IMG/VR virus record: IMGVR_UViG_3300021513_000016
Location: 1-32,071 of that record
From: a virus
Strand: one strand, 5' to 3'
DNA length: 32,071 nt
The notes beneath the pieces are model-generated. The model saw only the letters and a program-made list of their open reading frames with translations. It was not told the DNA's origin and ran no database searches. The position numbers and the translations under genes are program-made. This document shows positions 1 to 6,835 of the stretch, piece by piece (position 1 is the stretch's first letter; the number at the start of each line of letters is the position of its first letter).

Positions 1-113
1 TTCTCAATTACTTCTTGTTCTTCAATCATTTTTGTTACAGTATTTTTAATATAATCTGTAAGTTCCGTAGGTTCAAAACGAACAATATTTTGATCTGTTG
101 GGTCTATTTCCAT
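1..113 (-). CDS. N-terminus of a structural gene, probable major capsid or scaffold (partial)
   Basis: The first 37 codons of a minus-strand gene that runs off the left edge; it begins MEIDPTDQNIVRFEPTELTD. A clear GGAGG ribosome-binding site lies 8 bases before the ATG. It is the next gene after the prohead protease in the direction of transcription, where tailed viruses usually encode the major capsid protein, so capsid (or a scaffold) is the inferred identity. The visible residues alone do not prove it. A degraded copy of its first ~35 codons lies just upstream of it. Confidence 0.55.
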   Translation of the reverse strand, partial: MEIDPTDQNIVRFEPTELTDYIKNTVTKMIEEQEVIE

Positions 114-143
114 ATAATTTTCCTCCATATTTTTTTTTAATTT

Positions 144-201
144 TGCGTGGATATTTTTAAAATCCCATGTCCACATCATGGGTTTTAATTGCCTCCACGC
201 A
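144..201. repeat. Nested inverted repeat between capsid-gene start and its duplicate
   Basis: The outer arms TGCGTGGA (144-151) and TCCACGCA (194-201) are perfect complements. Inside them CCCATG (164-169) pairs with CATGGG (177-182) and the pairing extends through A/T bases after one mismatch. The whole can fold as a two-tier hairpin of about 58 bases. It lies between the intact gene start and a truncated copy of the same start. It could be an RNA structure in the capsid leader, a processing or termination signal, or the scar of an insertion. Confidence 0.6.
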
Positions 202-224
202 TTAGTATCATTGGCATAATAAAT

Positions 225-344
225 TTAATAAATAATAATTTGATTTTGATTTTCAATTATTTTTGTTGTAGTAAATTTAAAATAATTTACATGTTTTGTA
301 AAATCAAAACAAATAATACTTTGATCTATTGGGTCTATTTTCAT
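225..344 (-). pseudogene. Truncated duplicate of the capsid-like gene start
   Basis: A 39-codon frame with its own GAGGT ribosome-binding site encodes MKIDPIDQSIICFDFTKHVN and ends in TAA. It matches the start of the next gene (MEIDPTDQNIVRFEPTELTD) at M-IDP-DQ-I--F, and later residues also align (Y-K-T-TK-IE-Q). At DNA level the first ~45 bases differ mainly by transitions, mostly toward A/T. I read it as a 5'-end duplicate that has lost the rest of the gene. It may still yield a short peptide, because start and ribosome-binding site are intact. Confidence 0.6.
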
Positions 345-352
345 TTTTACCT

Positions 353-1285
353 CTATAATTCATCTAAATTGATTTCAATTTTAAATGTAATTTTTTCACC
401 TTTGGGATGAATTTTACCTTTTATATTTTTACAATCTATTAATTTTTTATTATTAAAATCAAATAATTTATTATTTTCTTTTTTACTTGTTTCTATAAAA
501 TAATTTGCATCTTTTTCATCTTCAAAATTTTGAACTGCTTTACCGTTTGCATATCTAACTTGCCATATTTTATTTGTTTCATTTTTTAAAAGTGGACAAT
601 TTGGTCCTGAACATGCTTTTTCAATGACTTCAAAAATTCCTTCTGGATTCGCCGGTAAATCAACAACAGAAATTTCAGATAATCTTTTTACAATTACACG
701 ATTAATATCTTTTCCAAGAATATGATCAAATTGTTTTACTCGATCTGCTCTTCCGCCAATACTAAAACCTTTTAATATTCCTTCTTTTATTTTAGTTCTA
801 ATTGGTTTAACATCATCAGCATTAGATATTTTTACAACTATAAAAGGACCTTTTTCAGTAAATTCTGTTTTATATGTATTTCCTTTAGAATCAATATATT
901 CAGGTATTACTTTTCCGATTGCATCCGGATTTCGTATATCTTTACCATGCATATAGCGAACAATAGGATTTTGCATATAACGATCCCATTGTGCACGAAG
1001 AGAATCCATGTCAATTTGTTCAAGATCATGATCAAGATTTCCTGTTGAGGCAATTCCAACAATCACAAGATCATTTTCATTATCATCAATTTCATTTTCA
1101 ATTTTTTCTAATTTCATTACATATTCAAAATTAGATTCAATTTTATTCATTAACTCTTCTTTTTTCTTTTCAGTTAACATTCGAGCAGTTTCTGTAGAAT
1201 ATCCTTTTTCTTCAAGTTGAGTTTGATAATCTATAGGGTCAAAAGATTCAATTGTCATGGGTTCCCGTTCATCTTTATCTAACAT
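353..1285 (-). CDS. Prohead maturation protease (XkdF / HK97 protease-like)
   Basis: A 310-residue protein with a coiled, charged N-terminus (about 1-70) and a protease-like core (about 72-220). The core begins NDLVIVGIAS and carries His113 (RYMHGKD) and the motif KEGILKGFSIGG with Ser175, which fit the His/Ser pair of caudoviral prohead proteases. It ends with an SVVDLPANPEG segment typical of XkdF-like proteins. The C-terminal part (about 225-310) is an extra basic domain ending KIEINLDEL, an ending similar to that of a small protein at 5417-5575. The enzyme would cleave scaffold or capsid inside the prohead. The start is supported by GAGGAG eight bases upstream. The stop is TAG, followed two codons later by TAA. 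Confidence 0.8.
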   Translation of the reverse strand: MLDKDEREPMTIESFDPIDYQTQLEEKGYSTETARMLTEKKKEELMNKIESNFEYVMKLEKIENEIDDNENDLVIVGIASTGNLDHDLEQIDMDSLRAQWDRYMQNPIVRYMHGKDIRNPDAIGKVIPEYIDSKGNTYKTEFTEKGPFIVVKISNADDVKPIRTKIKEGILKGFSIGGRADRVKQFDHILGKDINRVIVKRLSEISVVDLPANPEGIFEVIEKACSGPNCPLLKNETNKIWQVRYANGKAVQNFEDEKDANYFIETSKKENNKLFDFNNKKLIDCKNIKGKIHPKGEKITFKIEINLDEL

Positions 1286-1294
1286 TTTTTAACT

Positions 1295-1322
1295 CCTCAA
1301 TATATAATTATTATTAATTAAG
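1295..1322 (-). promoter_or_regulatory. 28-bp recurrent virion-module leader element, copy 1
   Basis: On the minus strand this reads CTTAATTAATAATAATTATA then TATTGAGG, ending at the ribosome-binding site of the prohead protease gene. Nearly the same 28 bases recur at 4099-4126, 9703-9730 and 13363-13390, each just upstream of a virion-region gene. The recurrence is seen directly. A late promoter or transcript-processing signal is inferred. Confidence 0.6.
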
Positions 1323-1326
1323 ATTT

Positions 1327-1488
1327 TTAAATTTCACTTGTTCTATAATAACCTCTATTAAATTTTTTAATAACTTCATTTTTATTTAATTTTAAATCTT
1401 TAAATATTCCATTAAAATTTCCATTTTGCCATCGATCAATTTCAATAGCTCTTTTTGTATTTAAACGATATATAATTATTGTTTTCAT
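1327..1488 (-). CDS. Small hypothetical protein, 53 aa
   Basis: Encodes MKTIIIYRLNTKRAIEIDRW and ends YRTSEI. The start ATG overlaps the TGA of the preceding kinase-like gene (ATGA overlap), so it is translationally coupled. It is basic with no obvious domain. A role accompanying the kinase-like protein is only positional inference. Confidence 0.6.
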   Translation of the reverse strand: MKTIIIYRLNTKRAIEIDRWQNGNFNGIFKDLKLNKNEVIKKFNRGYYRTSEI

Positions 1489-2636
1489 CTTATCCTTTCC
1501 ATATATTCAAGATTATTTTTTATATTTGATCTTACTTCTTTCATTAACATTGTGCCTACTTTTAATGATCCATTATATTGTTTATAATAATTTAAAATTT
1601 CTTCTTTTTTATCTAATGATTCTCTAATATATTTAGTTACGTATTTTCTAAATTCTAAAAAATCTTTTCTATTTAAATTTTTATTAAGCCATATAATCAT
1701 TGCATTATAATTATGTTTTCTTGATAAACCACATGCTAAATCTAAAGCACCCATAAATTTTTCAGAGGCTCTTGCCATACCAATAAATTCATTATCAATT
1801 GCCCAACATTTATTTGCATTATCAATTATTAAATTTGCTTCATGACGATCACCATTTCCTAATATCATATCAAGTACAAAAATTTTTGCAAGATTATCAA
1901 AATGTTTTTTATAAATTTTTATGTTATCTACTTCATAACCTGCATAAGGTTCAACACCATTTATTATTTTTTGACATGAACCATTGCCTTTTCCAAAATT
2001 ACCTGAAATAGTTTCAGGCACAATATCCCAATTTAAAATTTTTGAAATATTATATGTTGATGTTTCACCAATAATATCTCCTTTTTTCATTATTTTATAT
2101 ATTCCGGCTGAACCATTATTAAATTTTATAATATATGAATTATCATCATGCATACCACCAATTATTCCAAAATCATTTAATGTAATTATTTCTTTTACAT
2201 TATTTTTTGTCATATATGTATGTTCTTTTTCTTTAGGAATTATATCTTTAATTCGTCTTTTATGTGGTTTATGCCAAAATCCTTTTTTATCTCTAAAACC
2301 TTTAACATTTATTTCTCTTTTATTTAAATCTTGTAAATTTAATTCTATTTTTTTTATTTTATCACCCATAAAAGATTCTGAATATTTATATCCTAATGAA
2401 ATTATATAAGCCATTCTTTGAATTTGAATTAATATATTATTTTTAAAATCTGAAAATTTTATTATTCCTTTATGAGTATAACCAAAAGAAAATTTTAAAA
2501 GATATTTTAAATCTGCTGATGCATTTGGACTCGAAGTCCAATGAATATTTTGACAATTTTTTGGATTTATACCTTTACCATCAATTCGAATCCATTTATC
2601 ACCATTTTTATAAATTGAATAAAAATTTTTATTCAT
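1485..2636 (-). CDS. Virion-region kinase-like protein (HipA / PI-kinase-like fold)
   Basis: 383 residues. The C-terminal half looks like an atypical kinase: a strand with GSAGIYKIMKKGD (possible ATP lysine near 181-185), Glu191 in IIGETSTYN, a catalytic-loop-like block LGNGDRHEANLI (Asp263, His265, Asn268) and a metal-site-like AIDNEF (Asp281). This arrangement is found in HipA-like and phosphatidylinositol-kinase-like families, including those near phage head genes. The N-terminal ~130 residues hold a basic stretch VKGFRDKKGFWHKPHKRR (about 111-128), which may be another version of a virion adaptor segment. The ATG overlaps the TAA of the upstream MuF/peptidase gene by one base. The substrate is unknown, and an injected host-modifying kinase is inference. 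Confidence 0.6.
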   Translation of the reverse strand: MNKNFYSIYKNGDKWIRIDGKGINPKNCQNIHWTSSPNASADLKYLLKFSFGYTHKGIIKFSDFKNNILIQIQRMAYIISLGYKYSESFMGDKIKKIELNLQDLNKREINVKGFRDKKGFWHKPHKRRIKDIIPKEKEHTYMTKNNVKEIITLNDFGIIGGMHDDNSYIIKFNNGSAGIYKIMKKGDIIGETSTYNISKILNWDIVPETISGNFGKGNGSCQKIINGVEPYAGYEVDNIKIYKKHFDNLAKIFVLDMILGNGDRHEANLIIDNANKCWAIDNEFIGMARASEKFMGALDLACGLSRKHNYNAMIIWLNKNLNRKDFLEFRKYVTKYIRESLDKKEEILNYYKQYNGSLKVGTMLMKEVRSNIKNNLEYMERIR

Positions 2637-4093
2637 TATATCCTCCCAGCCATTATTGCGAGTGTTAAATAAAAATGCTCAGGATCTTTTTCTAATAATA
2701 ATTCGGCAGTATTTTTATTATTTAAATATTGCATTCCCATTGAAAGTATTTCTGTTGATCTAAAACCAGTATAAATTTTTCCTATATATGGGTGAATAAA
2801 TTTATCTTTTTTTACAATTTCATATTTATTATAAGGAATATCTGGAAATAAATCTTTTAAATATTCTGTTTCATTATTTTTAGTTCTATTATTAAAAAAT
2901 TTTACTAAAATATTATGAATTTTTTTACTATTATTTTCTATTATATGTCCAAATTCATGTTCTAATGTTGCATTTAAATATCCTTCTTTTAATACAATTG
3001 TATCTTCAGTAGAATAAGATCTTCCTTTTTCATTACTTAAAATTATATTTATTTTTCCAATTAAAGATTTTAATGAATCCGAAATTTTTGATGATAGATT
3101 AATCATTTCATTTTTTACAAATACAACATCATTAATATTCTTTGAATAAAATTCAAGATCATAATTTATTTGATCTTTTTGTGATCCTATTACATTTTGA
3201 ATAGCAATATTAATATCTTTTTCTTTTTCAAAAGTTTTTTCAAAATCTTTTTTTACAAAATAAATTTTTTTATCAGTTTCAAAATCACCAGTTACATTTA
3301 TCCAATCTGCTGGTTTTTCTTGTTCTTTTCTACCCAATCTTTGTTTTCTTTGAAATACCTTACCTTGCCTATGAACAGTTACGTAACCTTCATGAGTTCC
3401 CCGTTCATTTTTTTCTAATGGATTAATATCTATTTCTATTTTTGAAATTGAATCAGCAATATACATTAAACCATTTTTATGTATTATTTCTGGAAGTTCT
3501 TGCAAAGGAATTATTGTACAACGACATTGAGGACGATTAGGTGGATACATAAATTTTTCATTAGTTTTTGGATCTATAAATGGATCATTTAACTTTTGAA
3601 TTTGTCCATTTAGTCTTTTACTGTCAGCAGCAGTACGTTTATTATTCATTGCTGCTTTCCACATTTTAAATTTAACAATACCAGATTTTTCATAAGCACT
3701 ATGTCTACCTGCATTCATTGCTGTTAATAATTCAGTTCGTGCAATTCTTTCAAGTTCAAAATCTTGCATTCGTTCAAAAATAGTTGATAATCTTTTTTTA
3801 ATTTGTGTTATAGATTCTTTATTTTGAATTCCTTCTAATAATTCTAATGATAAATTACCTTTTAATCTTGCCATTGTTTTATTAGAAAGAATAATTTCAC
3901 GATTATGTAAATATTCTAATGCTTCAGGATCTGGTTTTGAATTAGTAAAATTATAATATTTATTTGTTTCATTATAACTATTTATAAAAGTATCAATTAT
4001 TTTTTCTGTAAGAATTTTTTCAAATTCTTCGAATCCTATAGTTTCAATAATTTTTTCTATAAGTGAAAGTTCTATTTTTGAAAGATTCTGCAT
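2636..4093 (-). CDS. MuF-like head morphogenesis protein fused to an HExxH metallopeptidase
   Basis: 485 residues in three parts. Residues ~90-205 are a MuF/SPP1 gp7-like head domain: ARTELLTAMNAGRHSAYEKS, the block KMWKAAMNNKRTAADSKRLNG, then PPNRPQCRCTIIPL. Residues ~229-258 are a short basic segment ERGTHEGYVTVHRQGKVF followed by QRKQRLGRKE, which recurs in the ADP-ribosyltransferase gene. Residues ~290-485 contain HEFGH (379-383), a gluzincin-type zinc site, with a possible third ligand Glu448 in RSTEILSMG. MuF domains sit at the portal and can carry C-terminal effector domains that enter the cell with DNA. The peptidase target is unknown. The N-terminus follows a GAGGT ribosome-binding site. 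Confidence 0.8.
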   Translation of the reverse strand: MQNLSKIELSLIEKIIETIGFEEFEKILTEKIIDTFINSYNETNKYYNFTNSKPDPEALEYLHNREIILSNKTMARLKGNLSLELLEGIQNKESITQIKKRLSTIFERMQDFELERIARTELLTAMNAGRHSAYEKSGIVKFKMWKAAMNNKRTAADSKRLNGQIQKLNDPFIDPKTNEKFMYPPNRPQCRCTIIPLQELPEIIHKNGLMYIADSISKIEIDINPLEKNERGTHEGYVTVHRQGKVFQRKQRLGRKEQEKPADWINVTGDFETDKKIYFVKKDFEKTFEKEKDINIAIQNVIGSQKDQINYDLEFYSKNINDVVFVKNEMINLSSKISDSLKSLIGKINIILSNEKGRSYSTEDTIVLKEGYLNATLEHEFGHIIENNSKKIHNILVKFFNNRTKNNETEYLKDLFPDIPYNKYEIVKKDKFIHPYIGKIYTGFRSTEILSMGMQYLNNKNTAELLLEKDPEHFYLTLAIMAGRI

Positions 4094-4098
4094 TTTTA

Positions 4099-4126
4099 CC
4101 TCAATAAATAATTATTATTAATAAAA
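4099..4126 (-). promoter_or_regulatory. Recurrent virion-module leader element, copy 2 (divergent)
   Basis: On the minus strand it reads TTATTAATAATAATTATTTA then TTGAGG, directly in front of the MuF/peptidase gene. It differs from the other copies in its 5' edge and in the TATATATT segment. It sits between the end of the PKD/LRR gene and the ribosome-binding site. Confidence 0.5.
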
Positions 4127-4144
4127 AAAGAAAAATTAATTTTT

Positions 4145-5080
4145 TTAATTTGTTATTACTGTCGCCCCTTCAGATTCAATATTAGCAACTGCAGCATCAC
4201 TTGCCGATGATCTCACAGCATTTGTACCTGTTAGATTGATCACATTGCCAGATGCCCATGTGAGATCAGCATCAAAGTCGATGAGGAGCTGGTCAACTTC
4301 TGCTGTCGAGAGTCCGCCCGGTGAGACAGGACCAAATTTGAAGGTCGCTGGTTTCATTGTCCACATTTTGCCGCTGTATCCGGATATTGTGTTATTACCC
4401 CAGCAACTGAAATACGTAAGTTCTGCTGGCAGATTAGCAATATCTCCAGTGACCGTGTTACTACCCCAGCAACCGAAATATGTGAACCCTGTAGGTAAAT
4501 TCGCAATATTTCCAGTGACCGTGTTATTACCCCAACAACTGAAATATGTGAGCCCTACTGGCAGATTGGCAATGTCTCCAGTGACCGTGTTACTACCCCA
4601 GCATTTAAAAACCGTAAGCCCTGTAGGTAAATTCGCAATGTCTCCAGTGACCGTATTACTACCCCAACAACTAAAATACGTGAGCCCTATAGGTAAATTC
4701 ACAATATCTCCAGTGACTGTGTTACTACCACTGCAACCAAAATATGTGAGCCCTACTGGCAGATTGGCAATGTCTAACGAAATATCCACACCAGACCGAT
4801 CCATCATGAATTTCGTCAGCGCAACCGAACCAAATACCCGCACAACGTAATCACCAGCGCTGCCGTAGTCATGTGACCATGCCTGATTTATGCCGCTATA
4901 AGCCGATCTCGCTGATCCATCACCCCAATCAACACTGATCATCTGTCCTGGCAACATGCTAAACTGTCCGCTGATAATCTGTGTATTGTTCACATCGAAC
5001 TCGAAGTATCGGTGGCGACGGATCATGCCATCATCATTAAGGTATCCGACACTATGTAATGATTTTCTGCAGTGGATCAT
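4145..5080 (-). CDS. PKD domain plus leucine-rich-repeat protein, probable virion surface / receptor-binding protein
   Basis: 311 residues. Residues ~45-85 resemble a PKD fold (SVDWGDGSARSAYSG, then SHDYGSAGDYVVRVFG). Residues 106-237 are six 22-residue repeats with consensus NLPxGLTYFxCWGxNTVTGD, an LRR pattern of the BspA / plant type. Differences between repeats cluster at a few exposed positions. A short C-terminal domain follows (about 238-311). Base composition is much richer in G+C than the flanking genes, which suggests recent acquisition. No signal peptide or membrane helix is visible. A fibre, spike or head decoration that binds the host surface is the most likely role; this is inferred. 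Confidence 0.65.
   Translation of the reverse strand: MIHCRKSLHSVGYLNDDGMIRRHRYFEFDVNNTQIISGQFSMLPGQMISVDWGDGSARSAYSGINQAWSHDYGSAGDYVVRVFGSVALTKFMMDRSGVDISLDIANLPVGLTYFGCSGSNTVTGDIVNLPIGLTYFSCWGSNTVTGDIANLPTGLTVFKCWGSNTVTGDIANLPVGLTYFSCWGNNTVTGNIANLPTGFTYFGCWGSNTVTGDIANLPAELTYFSCWGNNTISGYSGKMWTMKPATFKFGPVSPGGLSTAEVDQLLIDFDADLTWASGNVINLTGTNAVRSSASDAAVANIESEGATVITN
4370..4765 (-). repeat. Six in-frame 66-bp repeats (LRR coding)
   Basis: The repeats encode the six 22-residue LRR units. Neighbouring units are near-identical at DNA level over tracts such as GGTAGTAACACGGTCACTGG, so copy number could change by recombination or slippage. Variable codons fall around the YFxCWGx positions. Confidence 0.75.
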
Positions 5081-5087
5081 AGTTGCC

Positions 5088-5405
5088 TCAATGAAAGTAT
5101 GATACCATTAGTTTACCTGATGTGTCACTTGTACGAGTTGCCTTAAAATCAGCAATTTGTGCTGGAGAATTAAGTGTAACTATATCACCAATATTGACAG
5201 AATGCCCTTCATTTGATGTGGGATCTGAACCATCATCCCAATATCTAATTTGTGCTATTTCAAGTGTCATAAATGCATATTCTGCATCACTATATTTTTC
5301 TGGTGTTAAATTAATTACTGAATCAGTAACTTCTATAATTTCATGATTAAAACATTTCCATTGAGCCGGAAATACTGTAACTGCTACATGTTTTATTCTT
5401 ACCAT
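5088..5405 (-). CDS. Virion decoration-like protein, 105 aa
   Basis: A compact, mostly beta protein. It contains IRYWDDGSDPTSNEGHSVNI and then ADFKATRTSDTSGKLMVSYF, a pattern familiar from small caudoviral virion proteins: a DG..PT strand pair, a turn, and a final KLMVSYF-like strand. The stop lies 8 bases before the PKD/LRR gene start, so the two are probably co-translated, and this protein may anchor or decorate alongside it. The exact role (head decoration or stopper) cannot be fixed from sequence. Confidence 0.55.
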   Translation of the reverse strand: MVRIKHVAVTVFPAQWKCFNHEIIEVTDSVINLTPEKYSDAEYAFMTLEIAQIRYWDDGSDPTSNEGHSVNIGDIVTLNSPAQIADFKATRTSDTSGKLMVSYFH

Positions 5406-5416
5406 TTTAATTTACC

Positions 5417-5575
5417 TCATTTTAATAAATTTAAATTAATTTCTATTTTATTTGCCATAATAGCCTTATGTTGTGCTAATGCTTCTTTTTTAGTTGGAAA
5501 ACATGATATTATTTTACCTTTATCTTTTCCATGACAATGAATTGTACAAAATTTATTATTAATTTTCTTTATCAT
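5417..5575 (-). CDS. Small basic Cys/His protein, 52 aa
   Basis: Encodes MIKKINNKFCTIHCHGKDKG, a middle CFPTKKEALAQHKAIMANK, and ends KIEINLNLLK. The CTIHCHG start and cFpTKKEAlaqhkAI pattern resemble short phage head-region proteins of unknown function. The ending resembles the C-terminus of the prohead protease (KIEINLDEL) and the starts of the adaptor-bearing proteins (MIEINLLKL). The start lies inside the 3' end of the preceding tiny gene, in another frame. Confidence 0.55.
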   Translation of the reverse strand: MIKKINNKFCTIHCHGKDKGKIISCFPTKKEALAQHKAIMANKIEINLNLLK

Positions 5576-5654
5576 TTTCCAACCTCATGTTTTTTCGTAA
5601 CCAATTCCGATTAATTGCTTCATCATCAATTTTAATAGTTTTTATTTTATTCAT
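5559..5654 (-). CDS. Tiny protein, 31 aa
   Basis: Encodes MNKIKTIKIDDEAINRNWLR and ends LENDKEN. Its ATG overlaps the TGA that would end the restored frame of the ADP-ribosyltransferase gene (ATGA overlap), with GGTGGAG as a ribosome-binding site. This tight fit is independent support that the upstream frame really extends to this point. Function unknown. Confidence 0.45.
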   Translation of the reverse strand: MNKIKTIKIDDEAINRNWLRKNMRLENDKEN

Positions 5655-6608
5655 AGATCTCCACCAAATGATGTATCATTTTTAAATACAATGATAGGAT
5701 TTGAAGATATTGTAAATTCTCTTTCACTGAATATATCAGATAAACCCCAAAATAACCAAATATTTTTTTTTTGGAAATGAGTGTCTAATAATTATTCCAT
5801 CCTTCATTGCAAAGGCTTTTGCAATATTAAAACGTTCTGACCATGATGATAAAGATGCTAATTCTACTTTACATTTTCCATCTTTATTTAATGTTTCTTT
5901 AATTTTTTCAGCTCTATTTTCTTTAATTCCACGATATAATTTTATATTATCTGTATCTGGAAACATTTTATCCATAACTTGATCAATAAATTTTTTCATT
6001 ACAATAACTTTTTGTAAATAATTTTTATCTAATGCTTTTTCTTTAAGATTTTCTTTAAATTCTTTATCAGGAAAATGACCAAGAATATGTCCAATAACAT
6101 CATCATTTGGTAAATGTGTATCTAAATCTTTTCCAGTTAATTCATTTATTGCCATTTGTAATTTTACTGAATCTATAAATTGTGGGTTATCAAAAAATTT
6201 TTCAACACTTTCTTTAACTGAATTATTTTTTATATTTCCAGCATAAAATGTAATATCATCAAACATATTTTTAAATTTTACAGCACCTTCTGTAATTTCA
6301 AGAGGTACATATAATTTACCATTTTTTAATTTAATATCATCCCATGTTCGAATTAAATTCGACCAATCCCAATCAATACCCATTTTTTTAAATTCATTAG
6401 AATATTTATCTAATTCATCACTGAAATCTAAAGAATCATAATATTCTTGATATTCTTTTTTAGCAAACAATTTTTCATTTTTATTTTTTTCTTTTTGACC
6501 AAGTCTTTGTTTACGCTGGAATATTTTTCCATTACGGTGAACTGTTACGTAACCTTCGTATGTTCCTCGTTCATCTTTTGATAATTTTAATAAATTAATT
6601 TCAATCAT
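5651..6608 (-). CDS. Virion-region ADP-ribosyltransferase with adaptor segment; frame interrupted at an A10 run
   Basis: The N-terminus (about 10-40) carries the adaptor ERGTYEGYVTVHRNGKIF followed by QRKQRLGQKE. The C-terminal domain is an R-S-E type ADP-ribosyltransferase: KLYRGI (Arg226), LSSWS (Ser254-Ser257), then FSEREF (Glu295 and Glu297). The single open frame stops at 5736 after PKKKYLVILGFI. Removing one base from the ten-A run (5763-5772) instead gives KNIWLFWGLSDIFSEREFTI and an end at 5651, restoring the ExE motif and giving 318 residues. The shift could be an assembly error, a recent mutation or programmed slippage. The enzyme would transfer ADP-ribose from NAD to a host target. 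It overlaps the upstream small gene by 8 bases. Confidence 0.7.
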
Positions 6609-6834
6609 TATATAACCGTTTTAATTCATCTTCAAGAATTTTTTGTTGATTTTTATTCCATTTTTTAATTTTATTAATAAATTTTTCTTCATTATCATCA
6701 AAAATTGTATTAACAGAAACTGCTTTTTCTAAATTTTTATTATATATATTTGAATCATCAATTTTTATTTCTTCTTTTATAGTATCAGAAGGGTCTAATT
6801 TTGATAAAAATATATCTAAAAATTTTTCATCCAT
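6601..6834 (-). CDS. Small acidic/basic coiled protein, 77 aa
   Basis: Begins MDEKFLDIFLSKLDPSDTIK and ends EDELKRLYND. It is strongly charged, and the C-terminal third is probably helical or coiled coil. I chose this ATG over one 15 bases upstream because GGAG is correctly spaced only for this one and it follows the JAMM gene stop by one base. It lies between two putative effectors and might be an immunity or chaperone partner, but nothing in the sequence shows that. Confidence 0.5.
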   Translation of the reverse strand: MDEKFLDIFLSKLDPSDTIKEEIKIDDSNIYNKNLEKAVSVNTIFDDNEEKFINKIKKWNKNQQKILEDELKRLYND

Positions 6835-6835
6835 T

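Noticed and set aside
1799-2409. Plus-strand open frames opposite the kinase-like gene
   Set aside because: Hydrophobic low-complexity shadows of an AT-rich minus-strand gene with clear catalytic motifs.
4236-4850. Long plus-strand open frame opposite the PKD/LRR gene
   Set aside because: It mirrors the 66-bp repeats of the real gene; it has no ribosome-binding site or promoter and gives only repeats of LLPQQLKYVSP type.
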